Shown: positions 9,888 to 19,493, numbered from the stretch's first letter. The stretch: DNA of 64,000 nucleotides from Marinicella sediminis (GCF_002000055.1 NZ_MVBD01000010.1:80556-144555), one strand, 5' to 3'. Program-made: numbers and translations. Notes: generated by a model from the letters alone, not told the origin.

Positions 9888-10121
9888 ATGCCAAACAAAA
9901 AAATGCTCATCTCCCTGTTCACCATCACAATCCTGACTTCTTGCGCCACTGATCCGATAGATCCACTGGACCCCACGCAAGGCGGAAAAGCCGGGTTGCA
10001 ACCTCAGTGCCCGATCGGCTATGAACCGGTTTACAGCACCGAAATAGTCATCAAATCGACCGATGATGATAAAAAAACCGGCAAAGCCCAACGCACCTTC
10101 AGGTGTGAACCCATTCGTTGA
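9888..10121 (+). CDS. Small putative lipoprotein
   Basis: A 77-residue protein with a lipoprotein signal: basic MPNKKM, hydrophobic core LISLFTITI, and lipobox LTSC with the acylated cysteine at about residue 19. The mature part is short and polar (PIDPLDPTQGG, then CPIGYEPVYSTE) and has two further cysteines that could pair. No family is recognised. It lies 29 bases before the amidase gene on the same strand and may be cotranscribed with it. A 7-bp inverted repeat (aaatgat/atcattt, 10127-10150) fills the gap and ends at the amidase start codon. Export to the periplasm or outer membrane is inferred from the lipobox. Confidence 0.7.
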   Translation: MPNKKMLISLFTITILTSCATDPIDPLDPTQGGKAGLQPQCPIGYEPVYSTEIVIKSTDDDKKTGKAQRTFRCEPIR

Positions 10122-10150
10122 TGATCAAATGATGTCCTGACTGATCATTT

Positions 10151-12976
10151 ATGCCAGCTGTCAAAACACAACTGTTGCTACTGGTGACTGCCGCACTGCT
10201 GTCAGGCCAAACCACCCAGGCTGCCATTATCTGGCAACACAGTCAATGGCAGCACACTGAATTACAGGCTGACTCCGGGCTCACCGAGCAGGTCAACACG
10301 CTGTTGAAACGTTCGCAGAACCGTCACAATCAATCATTGTTGCCTGCTGACAATCAGGTAACTGACACCAAAATCCTTGACCAGGCCCTGATCATCACCG
10401 TTCAGATAAACCATCATTTCAAACAACACATGCTCAACGAGTCCTGGTTAGAGCAGGTCAGCCGCTTATTGGATCTGAATCTGGATCAGCTGGCCCCGGG
10501 GATCCGTCAGATTCACCTGAACACCACCATTGATGGGCGCAGCGTTTCTCTGCCGAGTCTGCTGCACATCACACCAGTTCCAGATAAACCTGATGATCGA
10601 GTCAAAACCAGACGCAAAGCAGCTGGCCCGGTAACTGACCTGAGTGATAAAACACTGTTCATCTCTCAGGCCCATGGCTGGATTGATTATGATGACTTCC
10701 GCGAATGGTCCACTCAGCGCGGCATAACCCATGACATCGTAGAAGATTTTGTCAATGCCGAGGGCATCAATCAATACCTGCTGGATTATTTCAGCCTCGC
10801 CGGCGCTGAATTATTCACCCTCAGAGAACGGGATCTCAATACGCAGATGGTGATTGTTGACAATGAAGATGGTTTGAGCAACCCCACCAATGGCACGTAT
10901 CTTGAAACCGGCGATGCCGGGTTATTTGGCGACAGTGGTGCCAATGGTTTTAAAAATTTTCAGGCCCCTTACAGCGACACCAATGATCCGTTCCGGGACA
11001 ATGGAGGCACCGACCGCATCATCACCACCAGCCCAACAGAAACCGCCACTGCAGTTTGGCGGCCCGTGATCAGCGAGGCTGATGAATATGATGTGTATGT
11101 GTCCTATTCCGGTGTGGGCAACCGGGCCAGTGATGCCCGCTACACCATCCGCCATGGAGGGATTGATACCACTGTGCTGGTTGATCAAACCAAACACCGC
11201 TATGTGTGGAATTACCTGGGCCGGTTTTATTTTGCTGCCGGCGGTGACCATGCCATTACCCTGAGCAATCAATCAGCAGAGCCAGGCACCAGCGTTTCTG
11301 CCGATGCCGTGCGGCTGGGTGGTGGTATGGGTGATGTGATTGGCCACAACAACGGCACCCTCAGTGGCCATCCACGCTGGGAGGAAGGCGCACGCACCTG
11401 GACGCAATTTCAAGGAGCCAGTCAAAGCGTATATCAGGGCGGCGATGTGACCGCACGTTCGAGGTTTGCTGACTGGGAACACTACAGCGTGGAAGACTCT
11501 GTCTATGTGTCCTGGCATTCGAATGCCGCCACCGGCAATGCCCGTGGCACCAGTTCCTATATTTACTCGGCCAATCCACCAGATGGCACGTATGACATCA
11601 CCCAGGCCCATCCTGGATCAGCGAATCTGCAAACCGCCATTCATGAAGAATTGATCAATGACATCCGTGCCGGCTGGGATGCCAACTGGAGTGATCGTGG
11701 CAAGCGATCGGCCTATTTTGGCGAAGTTAACCCCACCCACAACGATGAAATGCCTGCCGTGTTATTGGAAATGGCCTTTCATGACAATGCCGATGACGCC
11801 GACGCCCTGCGCCACCCCGGCTTTCGAAAACTGGCCGCCCGGGCCATTTATCAGGGCGTGGTCAGGTATTTCGCTGAACGGGATGGCATCAACATAACCC
11901 TCTTGCCAGAACCACCCAGCCATTTGCAGGTCACCTCACCAGCCAGCGGTACTTTGCAGGTCCAATGGCAGGCACCGCTCACCGACAACCAGGACCTGCT
12001 CGGTGATGCGGCCGATGACTACCTGGTCTATCTGTCAGCCGATGGGAAAAATTTTGACAATGGCACGGTGGTTGATGGCTTGTCACTGACCCTCGCAGAC
12101 CGTACCCCGGGTGAAATGGTTTTCGTTAAAGTCAAAGCCCGCAATGCCGGCGGACGCTCGCTGGACAGTGAAACCCTGGCCACCCGCATCAGTTATCAGG
12201 GTGAACCCCGGGTGCTGGTCATCAATGGCTTTGACCGGCTTAATTCAGGTCAGCTGATTTTACAAAATATGCCAGACATTGGAGGTTTTGTTGATCGCAT
12301 GTACCTCTCCCAAATGAACACCTTCGATTACATCATCCAGCATGGCACAGCGCTGAACGAGTCAGGTGTGGGTTTTGACAGCATCAGCAATGAGCTGATC
12401 GAGGATGCCCTGTTTACACTGAATCCTGTCAGCCACCTGGCGGTGTTTTGGATTCTGGGAGAAGAATCCAGTCTGGGAGACACCCTGAACAACGCAGAAC
12501 AAGCCGCATTGCAGAGCTACCTCAATGCCGGCGGCAAATTGTTCATCAGTGGTGCTGAAATTGGTTGGGATCTGGATTTTCTGGGCTCAGGTGCAGATCA
12601 GGACTTTTACCACAACACACTGATGACTGCTTATGTGGCCGATGATGCCAACACATTCAATGCAACAGGAGTGAGCGGGTCGCCTTTTGCCAGTTTGAAC
12701 AGCCTGGACTTTGATGACGGTACCGGACCGGCTTACCGGGTGGAGTTTGCCGATGTGCTCAACCCACTCAATGGCGCAGCCAGCTGTTTACAGTACAGCA
12801 CCGGCGGCGCGGCCTGCACTTTTGTAGATACCGGCACCTATCAGCTGATTCATTTGGGCTTTCCTTTCGAGACCATTACCCAGTCCGCCATGCGTGATGA
12901 ATTGATGGCCGAAACCCTGAATTACCTGGCCATCCCATATTTCTCAGATGTGATTTTTGCCAACAGCTTCGATTGA
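10151..12976 (+). CDS. Secreted N-acetylmuramoyl-L-alanine amidase with inserted golvesin-like domain
   Basis: A 941-residue exported protein (signal peptide about 1-24, ending TTQAA). An Amidase_3-type zinc hydrolase appears split. The first part is about 166-235 (LFISQAHGW, probable ligand H175), and the second is about 440-575 (SVYVSWHSN, H456; VLLEMAFHDN, catalytic-type E540). Between them, about 240-392, sits a beta-rich segment ending DAVRLGGG that resembles the golvesin/Xly C-terminal-like domain. A fibronectin-III-like domain follows (about 587-680), then a region with LVINGFD and GGKLFISGAEIGWDL resembling a glutamine-amidotransferase fold. The C-terminus is VIFANSFD, a tail shared with other secreted proteins here. 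It probably cleaves peptidoglycan outside its own cytoplasm, in turnover or predation. Amidase assignment good; the roles of the later domains are not known. Confidence 0.85.
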   Translation: MPAVKTQLLLLVTAALLSGQTTQAAIIWQHSQWQHTELQADSGLTEQVNTLLKRSQNRHNQSLLPADNQVTDTKILDQALIITVQINHHFKQHMLNESWLEQVSRLLDLNLDQLAPGIRQIHLNTTIDGRSVSLPSLLHITPVPDKPDDRVKTRRKAAGPVTDLSDKTLFISQAHGWIDYDDFREWSTQRGITHDIVEDFVNAEGINQYLLDYFSLAGAELFTLRERDLNTQMVIVDNEDGLSNPTNGTYLETGDAGLFGDSGANGFKNFQAPYSDTNDPFRDNGGTDRIITTSPTETATAVWRPVISEADEYDVYVSYSGVGNRASDARYTIRHGGIDTTVLVDQTKHRYVWNYLGRFYFAAGGDHAITLSNQSAEPGTSVSADAVRLGGGMGDVIGHNNGTLSGHPRWEEGARTWTQFQGASQSVYQGGDVTARSRFADWEHYSVEDSVYVSWHSNAATGNARGTSSYIYSANPPDGTYDITQAHPGSANLQTAIHEELINDIRAGWDANWSDRGKRSAYFGEVNPTHNDEMPAVLLEMAFHDNADDADALRHPGFRKLAARAIYQGVVRYFAERDGINITLLPEPPSHLQVTSPASGTLQVQWQAPLTDNQDLLGDAADDYLVYLSADGKNFDNGTVVDGLSLTLADRTPGEMVFVKVKARNAGGRSLDSETLATRISYQGEPRVLVINGFDRLNSGQLILQNMPDIGGFVDRMYLSQMNTFDYIIQHGTALNESGVGFDSISNELIEDALFTLNPVSHLAVFWILGEESSLGDTLNNAEQAALQSYLNAGGKLFISGAEIGWDLDFLGSGADQDFYHNTLMTAYVADDANTFNATGVSGSPFASLNSLDFDDGTGPAYRVEFADVLNPLNGAASCLQYSTGGAACTFVDTGTYQLIHLGFPFETITQSAMRDELMAETLNYLAIPYFSDVIFANSFD

Positions 12977-13078
12977 TCAGCAAACTCAGCTGATTGGCAG
13001 GCTGACTTGTTGCCATTAGATGTTATGATGTCCTCAGACTAACCAGTATTATTCAAACCAACAGGAACAACGAAAACG

Positions 13079-14686
13079 ATGGATTTTGCCTGGGTCGCAC
13101 TGGCCCTCAATGATTTACTATGGATCGGCGTGGCCTTTGCTTTCGGCCTGATCGCCAAACGTTTTGGTCTGCCACCATTGGTGGGCTTTTTGATCGCCGG
13201 TTTTGTGCTGAGTTCACAAAGCAACATAGATGAAAGTTTGCTGAAAAAAATGGCCGATCTGGGCATCACGTTGCTGCTGTTCACCATCGGTCTGAAAATC
13301 CACTTGAAAAACATCCTCCGCCCTCAAGTCTGGGCAGTGACCCTGATACACACTTCTTTGGTGGTATTGCTGATCGGCGCATTGGTGCTGTTACTGGCTT
13401 TGACCGGGTTGACACTGGTGGCTGGATTCAGTGTACAACAGGCCGCGTTACTGGGCTTCGCCCTGAGCTTTTCCAGTACCGTTTTTGTGGTCAAAGCACT
13501 GGAAGAAAAAGGTGAGATTGACTCCTTACATGGCCGTCTGGCCATTGGCATCCTGATCATTCAGGACATCCTGGCGGTGATTTTTCTGGCGGCCTCAACC
13601 GGCAAAGTACCCTCTGTCTGGGCCCTGACCTTACTGCTGTTGATACCCTGTCGACCGGTGCTGTTCAAGATTTTTGACTGGGTAGGTCGTGGCGAACTGT
13701 TGATATTATATGGTTTGTTGCTGGCCATCGGTGGCGCTGAAATCTTCGAATTGGTGGGCATCAAAGGTGACCTTGGCGCGCTGATTCTGGGGGTGATGAT
13801 TGCCTCACACCGCAAAGCCGAAGAGCTGGTTAAAACCATGCTGGGTTTCAAAGACCTTTTTCTGCTGGGTTTTTTCCTCTCGGTAGGCCTCAGCGGAGTA
13901 CCCGGCAGTGAAACCATATGGATGGCTTGTCTGCTGACCCCATTGATCCTGCTCAAGGGCGGGTTGTTTTACTCCCTGTTTCTGAAGTTTAACCTGCGAG
14001 CCCGCACGTCCCTGCTGTCCACCATCAATTTAAGCAACTACAGTGAATTTGGCCTCATCGTGATCGCCATTGGCGTTACCAATGCCTGGATTGAAGAACA
14101 ATGGTTACTGGTTCTGGCCCTGGCCATTTCTTTTTCATTCGTGATCTCCGCCATGCTCAGTGCCCAAGCCAATAACCTGTACACCCGTTACCGCAGGATA
14201 CTGAAGAAAAACCAAAGCGATAAACGCTTGCCTTATGATCAATTGGTTGATCTGGGCAAGGCCAAAGTAGCGGTGATTGGTATGGGGGCCGTTGGAACCG
14301 GAGCCTATGACCAATTGCTCAGCATGCATCAAAACGCCATAGTGGGCATCGATATCAATGCCCAAACTGTGGCCAACCAGGTGAGTGAACAACGCCATGT
14401 GATTCTGGGTGACCCCAGTGATGCCGACTTTTGGGACCGGGTTAACCAATCAAAAGACCTTGAACTGGTGTTGCTGACGCTACCTACTTTCAATGCCACC
14501 ATGGCTGTGGTTGAGATGCTCAAAGAATCCGGCTATACAGGCCAAATCGCCGCCACTGCCAAATTTGAAGATGAAATGAACGAGTTACTCCAGGCCGGGG
14601 TCGACACGGTGTTCAACATGCACACCGAAGCCGGTGCCGGTTTTGCCGCTCATGCCATGACTCAGGGTACCAGCCAAAAAACATGA
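13079..14686 (+). CDS. CPA2-family cation/proton antiporter with TrkA-N domain
   Basis: A 535-residue inner-membrane protein. About 12 hydrophobic segments span residues 1-365, with the Kef/CPA2-type sequences FGLPPLVGFLIAGF, LLLFTIGLKIHL and ALSFSSTVFVVKALEEKGE. The cytoplasmic C-terminus (about 395-535) is a TrkA-N/RCK nucleotide-binding domain starting VAVIGMGAVGTGAYDQL. Such proteins exchange K+ or Na+ for H+ and are gated by NAD(H) or glutathione adducts. It resembles the YbaL/KefB group, but the ion is not readable from sequence. A GGAAC ribosome site precedes the ATG. The stop overlaps the start of the following diguanylate cyclase gene (ATGA), so the two are cotranslated. Confidence 0.9.
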   Translation: MDFAWVALALNDLLWIGVAFAFGLIAKRFGLPPLVGFLIAGFVLSSQSNIDESLLKKMADLGITLLLFTIGLKIHLKNILRPQVWAVTLIHTSLVVLLIGALVLLLALTGLTLVAGFSVQQAALLGFALSFSSTVFVVKALEEKGEIDSLHGRLAIGILIIQDILAVIFLAASTGKVPSVWALTLLLLIPCRPVLFKIFDWVGRGELLILYGLLLAIGGAEIFELVGIKGDLGALILGVMIASHRKAEELVKTMLGFKDLFLLGFFLSVGLSGVPGSETIWMACLLTPLILLKGGLFYSLFLKFNLRARTSLLSTINLSNYSEFGLIVIAIGVTNAWIEEQWLLVLALAISFSFVISAMLSAQANNLYTRYRRILKKNQSDKRLPYDQLVDLGKAKVAVIGMGAVGTGAYDQLLSMHQNAIVGIDINAQTVANQVSEQRHVILGDPSDADFWDRVNQSKDLELVLLTLPTFNATMAVVEMLKESGYTGQIAATAKFEDEMNELLQAGVDTVFNMHTEAGAGFAAHAMTQGTSQKT

Positions 14687-16452
14687 GGGCACATTTATCC
14701 TTTACGCAATTCCTGATCACCAGACTGTGCTTTTTATCAGTCCTCTTTGCAACACCTGCCTACTCCAAACCACCTACCGAGTTGCTCGACATTGATGAAC
14801 TCATTTACCAGGAACAATCGGAAGCACTGCTGCAGATAGAACAACGCCGGCGGATGGAACCGGATGAGTTGACCTCGATTTGGCTGAGTGTTTTGGAAGC
14901 CAAGACACTGTATCATCAAAATCGATTTGCTGATTCCCAATCGTTATTGATCAATGCAGAGTCTGCCAGTGAGGAGCTCAACGAACCTGAGCTTAAAGAA
15001 ATGATTTTGCGGCTAATGGGGCAGAACTTCTATCGGATGGGCGGCTTTGATCAGGCCATGAACCACGCTTTGAAAGCCCAGCTCATTGCAGAGCAACATC
15101 AACTGGGTTGGGAGCAGGCGCAATTGACTAACCTGATAGCCGCCATTCATTTGCGCTCTGGAAACCATCAACTGGCCCTGAAATATTTCAAACAAGCGCT
15201 GGCTTATTTCACCTCAGTAAATGCCAAAATCGATGTTGCAAAACTGAACAATAATCTGGGAGCAGTTTACATTGAAACCAAGCAATTTACTGAAGCCAGC
15301 AGACACCTTGAACACGCACTGGTGCTCGCCGTCGAACTGGATCGCCCAACAACATTGGTATCGGCACTGGTGAATAAAATTGAATTGTTTGTCAATCAAC
15401 AGCTCTATGACCAAGCAATCAGCACCTACCAAACCTGTCTCAGTCATGCTGCTGAAACCCGCTTGAGCAGCTTTGAGGTTTGGTGTCTTGAGGCCGGCGC
15501 AGAACTCTTTCAGCGTCAAGGCCGTTATTTACAGGCCATAGAAGTTGCCAATCGGGCCTATCAAATGGCCGGTGAACAACAGTTACATCAATCACAGATT
15601 AACCTGGGAAAACTGTTGGTTTCACTCTACTCTGAAACACAACAATTTCAGCAAGCTCTGGACATTTCAGCAGCCAACCTCGACCAGGTTGAATCAATCA
15701 AAGATCAGGTGTTAAAACTCAAATTGGAAGAAGTCCGTGCCCTGAATGATGTGGCCAAAACCCAAGCTCAGTTGAGATTTGAGCGACAACAAAACAATTT
15801 ACTCGAGCAAAACCAACGACTGACATGGACTGGCATCATCATTTTGCTACCGATGCTTGCGCTGGCACTCTTTTTACTGAAAATCAAACAACGTCTGCTC
15901 AAAGACCTCAATACCCAACAATTGGAAACCCATAACGCCTTAAATGCCATGAAGGAAGCCAAAGACCTCAATGAGAAACTGGCACGCACCGATCCGCTGA
16001 CAGGGCTGCTAAATCGTCGGGCTATGACACGCATACTGGATGATTTAGCACTTGATTTCACACATCATCACCTGCTGATGATCGATGTTGACGATTTTAA
16101 AAAAATCAATGATCATCGTGGACACTCAACGGGTGATGAAGTGCTTACCAGTTTATCAAACACCTTAAAACAGCAGTTAGGGGAGCACGCGTTGGCAGCC
16201 CGTTGGGGTGGGGAGGAATTCCTGGTATTGCTCGGTCCTTGTGACAGATCCGCTGCCAAATCAATCGCCGAAGAATTACGCAAAACAGTAGCCAATCAAC
16301 AGATTGGTAACCCGGCCATGAGCATTACCATCAGCCTTGGGCTGTGCCACGGCACGACCGGGGATGGTATTGATCAATGGATTCACCGAGCAGATCAAGC
16401 ATTGTATTGCAGCAAAAATTCTGGCAAAAACTGTTTGTCAGTCAGTCCGTAA
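14683..16452 (+). CDS. TPR-GGDEF diguanylate cyclase
   Basis: A 589-residue signalling protein. A signal peptide-like start (LCFLSVLFATPAYS) leads to a periplasmic TPR region (about 60-350), a coiled segment, one transmembrane helix (about 384-403, TGIIILLPMLALALFLL) and a cytoplasmic GGDEF domain (about 430-589). The active-site loop reads RWGGEEF and is preceded by the substrate-binding DVDDFKKIND. It should make cyclic di-GMP from GTP. The RxxD inhibitory site normally five residues before GGDEF is absent (LGEHALAARW), so product inhibition at that site is unlikely. Translation is coupled to the upstream antiporter by an ATGA overlap, an arrangement that suggests a functional link between ion status and c-di-GMP; that link is inference. 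Confidence 0.88.
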   Translation: MRAHLSFTQFLITRLCFLSVLFATPAYSKPPTELLDIDELIYQEQSEALLQIEQRRRMEPDELTSIWLSVLEAKTLYHQNRFADSQSLLINAESASEELNEPELKEMILRLMGQNFYRMGGFDQAMNHALKAQLIAEQHQLGWEQAQLTNLIAAIHLRSGNHQLALKYFKQALAYFTSVNAKIDVAKLNNNLGAVYIETKQFTEASRHLEHALVLAVELDRPTTLVSALVNKIELFVNQQLYDQAISTYQTCLSHAAETRLSSFEVWCLEAGAELFQRQGRYLQAIEVANRAYQMAGEQQLHQSQINLGKLLVSLYSETQQFQQALDISAANLDQVESIKDQVLKLKLEEVRALNDVAKTQAQLRFERQQNNLLEQNQRLTWTGIIILLPMLALALFLLKIKQRLLKDLNTQQLETHNALNAMKEAKDLNEKLARTDPLTGLLNRRAMTRILDDLALDFTHHHLLMIDVDDFKKINDHRGHSTGDEVLTSLSNTLKQQLGEHALAARWGGEEFLVLLGPCDRSAAKSIAEELRKTVANQQIGNPAMSITISLGLCHGTTGDGIDQWIHRADQALYCSKNSGKNCLSVSP

Positions 16453-16589
16453 TTTAGGTCAGTAATTCATTCAACGCTCATGGAAACAATTCACCACAGA
16501 CGATCATGAGTTAATGCCACTGATAATAATCCATTCGATGATTAAAATCTGGCCTATAATCAAAGATCACTCTTAGGACAGCATCTACA

Positions 16590-18032
16590 GTGAGTCATTA
16601 TCAACCCATTGCATTCAAACCTTGGGACTACCTGATTCAGGGTGGCCCTAACAGGCGGTTTATGCTGTACTGGTTACTTGGTTGTTTGCTGGTGGTTCCC
16701 AGTGGAATGCTGACCCGGGTTTTTGAATTAACCGGTCTCACTTTACAGATCTTTGGACTGGATGTTCACATCACCGTTTACTTGCCAATGTTGCTCTGTC
16801 TTCCGGTGTGTTTGATGTTCGGTTATTTCTGGGCCGCCATCCCTGCCTATTTTTCAACTTTTCTGGTTGCCATCATCGGTGACATGCCATTGGGCTGGAT
16901 CCTGCTGTTCTCATTTGCTAACCCCATTGGATTGGCCATGTTGGTACTGATCTACAAAATGGCCCCCGTTAAACATGATTTGCATGGGCTTAACGCAGTT
17001 TTGGTCTTCACGGTTGCGGCCTTTTTGTCTTCCTTGTCCGGATCAATCGGTTCTTTCATTTGGACCTATACCAATCAGGTCAATATGCATGATTTTTTCA
17101 GGGTATGGCAGGGCTGGTGGCTTGGCGGTTTCATTCAGGCAATGCTGTTTTGTGCCCCCATTTTATACGTATTCAGCGAACCCGCCTCGCGCTACAAAAA
17201 CCAAAGTTTTCCAGCGGCTGTGGCCAACCATAACAGCAGAAAAACCGTCAGATCCGCGATTGTGCTGATCACTTTCGTACTGATAGGATTTACCTGGCTT
17301 GCATTTCAGGTAGGTGTCATGAACATCAAAGATCACATCAATCTGATCAATGATGTCCAAATAAAGTCTGAGCTGCTCACCGCGTTGCAAGTCATTGAGT
17401 TTCCAACCATGATTTATGTGATCATCCTGGCCCTGATTGGTTATTTCGCCTTTTACTTTATCAATTATTGGACATTGCGACTGGAAGGGGTGAATCTGGC
17501 ACTGAAAGAACAGAATGATCAATTGTATCAGTCCTCCATTACCGACAACCTGACACAAGCTCACAACCGGACCTATTTGTTTGCCAAACTTCCTGGCATC
17601 ATCACACGAATGAAAAACCAACAAGGTAAGCTGGCCATCGCCCTGCTCGACCTGGATCACTTTAAACAGATCAATGACCAATATGGGCATCAGGCCGGAG
17701 ATCAGGTGCTGAAGACTTTTTCTGCTTTGGTCGCAAAAACAATCAACTGCGATCAGTTGTTTGCCCGTTTTGGTGGAGAAGAATTCATCCTGGTGGTACC
17801 GGATTGCCACGAACAACAAATGCACGCCATGGCCAGAGAATTACTTGAGGGCTGTAGGGATATGGTCACCCAGAGTGACCGTGGAACCATTCATGTCACC
17901 TTCAGCATGGGTATTTTTGTCACCGCAGATTATCAACGGCCATTGGACCATTTGATCGAACAGGCAGATGTGGCATTGTATGAAGCCAAAAAAAATGGCA
18001 GAGACCAATATGTGCTTTCTACTGATCTGTGA
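16590..18032 (+). CDS. Multi-TM sensor (MASE-like) GGDEF diguanylate cyclase
   Basis: A 480-residue protein. The first 300 residues hold about eight hydrophobic segments in an arrangement like the MASE1 integral-membrane sensor domain, and a cytoplasmic GGDEF domain follows (about 315-478). The catalytic loop is RFGGEEF, with upstream LLDLDHFKQINDQYGHQAGD for Mg-GTP binding. The inhibitory RxxD motif is incomplete (NCDQLFARF: Asp present, Arg absent). Translation starts at a GTG at 16590, preceded by TAGGA about 11 bases upstream. It has its own intergenic region (16453-16589) and is convergent with the Roadblock operon. It is the second diguanylate cyclase in a row and may form one local c-di-GMP cluster with the TPR-GGDEF protein. 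Confidence 0.85.
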   Translation: MSHYQPIAFKPWDYLIQGGPNRRFMLYWLLGCLLVVPSGMLTRVFELTGLTLQIFGLDVHITVYLPMLLCLPVCLMFGYFWAAIPAYFSTFLVAIIGDMPLGWILLFSFANPIGLAMLVLIYKMAPVKHDLHGLNAVLVFTVAAFLSSLSGSIGSFIWTYTNQVNMHDFFRVWQGWWLGGFIQAMLFCAPILYVFSEPASRYKNQSFPAAVANHNSRKTVRSAIVLITFVLIGFTWLAFQVGVMNIKDHINLINDVQIKSELLTALQVIEFPTMIYVIILALIGYFAFYFINYWTLRLEGVNLALKEQNDQLYQSSITDNLTQAHNRTYLFAKLPGIITRMKNQQGKLAIALLDLDHFKQINDQYGHQAGDQVLKTFSALVAKTINCDQLFARFGGEEFILVVPDCHEQQMHAMARELLEGCRDMVTQSDRGTIHVTFSMGIFVTADYQRPLDHLIEQADVALYEAKKNGRDQYVLSTDL

Positions 18033-18146
18033 CTCAAGCTGAATCGACCAGCCTCACTTGCTGCACAGCCCTGGCCAATGCACCCTGACACGATCAAAGG
18101 CATCATCAACCAACCCTATCTCTGCGCTTAACACTCACGCACAAAA

Positions 18147-18174
18147 AAGCCAACTGAATAACTTCAGCTGGCTT
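18147..18174 (-). terminator. Terminator of the Roadblock/GTPase operon
   Basis: Near-perfect 12-bp inverted repeat (aagccaactgaa/ttcagctggctt, one G-T pair) with a 4-base loop. On the minus strand it is followed by six T's. It lies 24 bases after the last Roadblock gene. The GGDEF gene converges on it from the other side. Confidence 0.8.
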
Positions 18175-18197
18175 TGCTCAATAACGATGTGCGCCTG

Positions 18198-18557
18198 TCA
18201 GACCGTCAGATTTTCTTCTATGTTTTGCACTTTTCTGCGGGCTAAGGCCAAATTTGACTTTTCTTTATCCAGCACCAAATACAGAAACAATCCCTTTTGA
18301 GATGCCATTGGACGAATAATATGATATTGGCTATCCAGGGTGATTAAAATATCTTCAATGGATTCACCGATGCCCAGAGACTTCATGGTTTTGAGTTTGG
18401 ACTTTACAACTTCTGAGTTACCTGCTGCGGCCAACTCCATATCTACGCCGGCACCCTCTTCTCCCAGGACCATGCCTGAACTGGCATCTACCAGTGAAGT
18501 ACACAAGGCGCCGTCTATACTCATGACTTCGACTAAACTGCTTTTAATATCTGACAT
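18198..18557 (-). CDS. Roadblock/LC7 domain protein (second copy)
   Basis: A 119-residue protein with the alpha/beta fold pattern of Roadblock/LC7 proteins: MSIDGALCTSLVDASSGMVLGE (first strands), a helix MELAAAGNSEVVKSKL, then IEDILITLDSQYHIIRPM and a last strand GLFLYLVLDKEKSNLALARRKV. Such small proteins dimerise and act as regulators or platforms for Ras-like GTPases (MglB, CvnB). It is the last of four genes in an operon, 23 bases after another Roadblock gene. Its partner is probably the GTPase at 18963-19493. Pathway output is unknown. Confidence 0.8.
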   Translation of the reverse strand: MSDIKSSLVEVMSIDGALCTSLVDASSGMVLGEEGAGVDMELAAAGNSEVVKSKLKTMKSLGIGESIEDILITLDSQYHIIRPMASQKGLFLYLVLDKEKSNLALARRKVQNIEENLTV

Positions 18558-18580
18558 ACTTTTTCCTCATTGTTTTGTTT

Positions 18581-18973
18581 TTAAACTGCTGATTGATCAG
18601 CAGGAATGGTGGAGATGGCTTCTGCCAGTTTTTTGGCATAATACCGTGCTTTACCCACGATGAGCTGTGGGCCTGAAATGAAACACAACACAGCGTCTTT
18701 ACCTCTGTACCGTGTTTTGAGCAGTACCATGTTGCCATCGGCAGATTCAATAACCGTACTGATCAGTTCGGTATTCATCAATTGACTGGTAGCTGCATTG
18801 CTTAAAGAGGTCAGCGAGCTGCTCACAGCAGACAACTTGTCATCTTCGGACTGACCATCTGTTGAAAAGGAATGGTATGTAAATCCATCTGCAGATGACA
18901 GATTGATTTTGTTGACATATTCCGCTTGCCTAACCGTTTTGCCAATCAGGAACTTCAATTCCTCATGTTCCAT
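18581..18973 (-). CDS. Roadblock/LC7-like domain protein (first copy)
   Basis: A 130-residue protein with a plausible Roadblock/LC7 layout: a two-stranded start (EYVNKINLSSADGFTYHSF), a helix DKLSAVSSSLTSLSNAATSQLM, strands ISTVIESADGNMVLLKTRY and AVLCFISGP, and a final helix GKARYYAKKLAEAIST. It overlaps the end of the GTPase gene by 11 bases and is followed 23 bases later by a second Roadblock gene, so all are cotranslated. Having two different Roadblock proteins for one GTPase suggests a heterodimeric regulator, as in the MglB-type or Ragulator-type assemblies; that is inference. The call is less certain than for the second copy. Confidence 0.72.
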   Translation of the reverse strand: MEHEELKFLIGKTVRQAEYVNKINLSSADGFTYHSFSTDGQSEDDKLSAVSSSLTSLSNAATSQLMNTELISTVIESADGNMVLLKTRYRGKDAVLCFISGPQLIVGKARYYAKKLAEAISTIPADQSAV

Positions 18974-19493
18974 TATTGGTTTCCTCTAATAGTATTAATG
19001 TTCTGAATATCAATTCTGCATTCTCTTTGAGATTGGCATTGATTGAATAAATGGGTAAAACCAGATTCCTTTTATTGAGGATGTTTTTGATGTGCTTTTT
19101 TGATGTTTCACCCTTGATTAAATCCGAATGGGTGATACCGATTAAGCAAGGGGTGTCTTGCTTGATGGCAAAGTAATCGAGAAGGTACTCAAGTTCTTTG
19201 ATGGATTCAGTGGAATTGTTTTTGATGAGTATGACCACAGCCCACAATCCTTGTTTGACGAAATCCCACATGAATGAGAATTTCCTTTGCCCTGGCACCC
19301 CATACAACCCGAGCTTCAAATCCTCATCAATTCTGATTTCACCATAATCCATACCAACCGTCGTCAAGTCCTTACCAATATCGATTGATGATTTGACATC
19401 TGTATTGATTGTCTCGGTGTTACTTAAGTTTTTGATCAGAGTGGTTTTTCCTGAACCCACTGAACCAATAAACGCTATTTTTTTATGTATCAC
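18963..19493 (-). CDS. Small Ras-like GTPase of the CvnD/MglA-related type
   Basis: A 176-residue P-loop protein. The Walker A motif is GSVGSGKTTLI near the N-terminus. The switch II region reads YGVPGQRKFSFMWDFV, closely like the 'TPGQ-RF-FMWD' signature of CvnD GTPases of Streptomyces conservons. The base-specificity motif is represented by THSD (in place of N/TKxD). It probably binds GTP and acts as a molecular switch on membrane-proximal partners. Upstream by 9 bases is a small winged-helix-like gene; downstream are two Roadblock genes, overlapping by 11 bases. A conservon would also have a membrane histidine-kinase-like CvnA, which is missing here. Confidence 0.87.
   Translation of the reverse strand: MIHKKIAFIGSVGSGKTTLIKNLSNTETINTDVKSSIDIGKDLTTVGMDYGEIRIDEDLKLGLYGVPGQRKFSFMWDFVKQGLWAVVILIKNNSTESIKELEYLLDYFAIKQDTPCLIGITHSDLIKGETSKKHIKNILNKRNLVLPIYSINANLKENAELIFRTLILLEETNNGT

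Noticed and set aside
17163..17825. Minus-strand frame of 220 codons opposite the second GGDEF gene
   Set aside because: It lies wholly within a well-supported GGDEF gene and has no recognisable domain.
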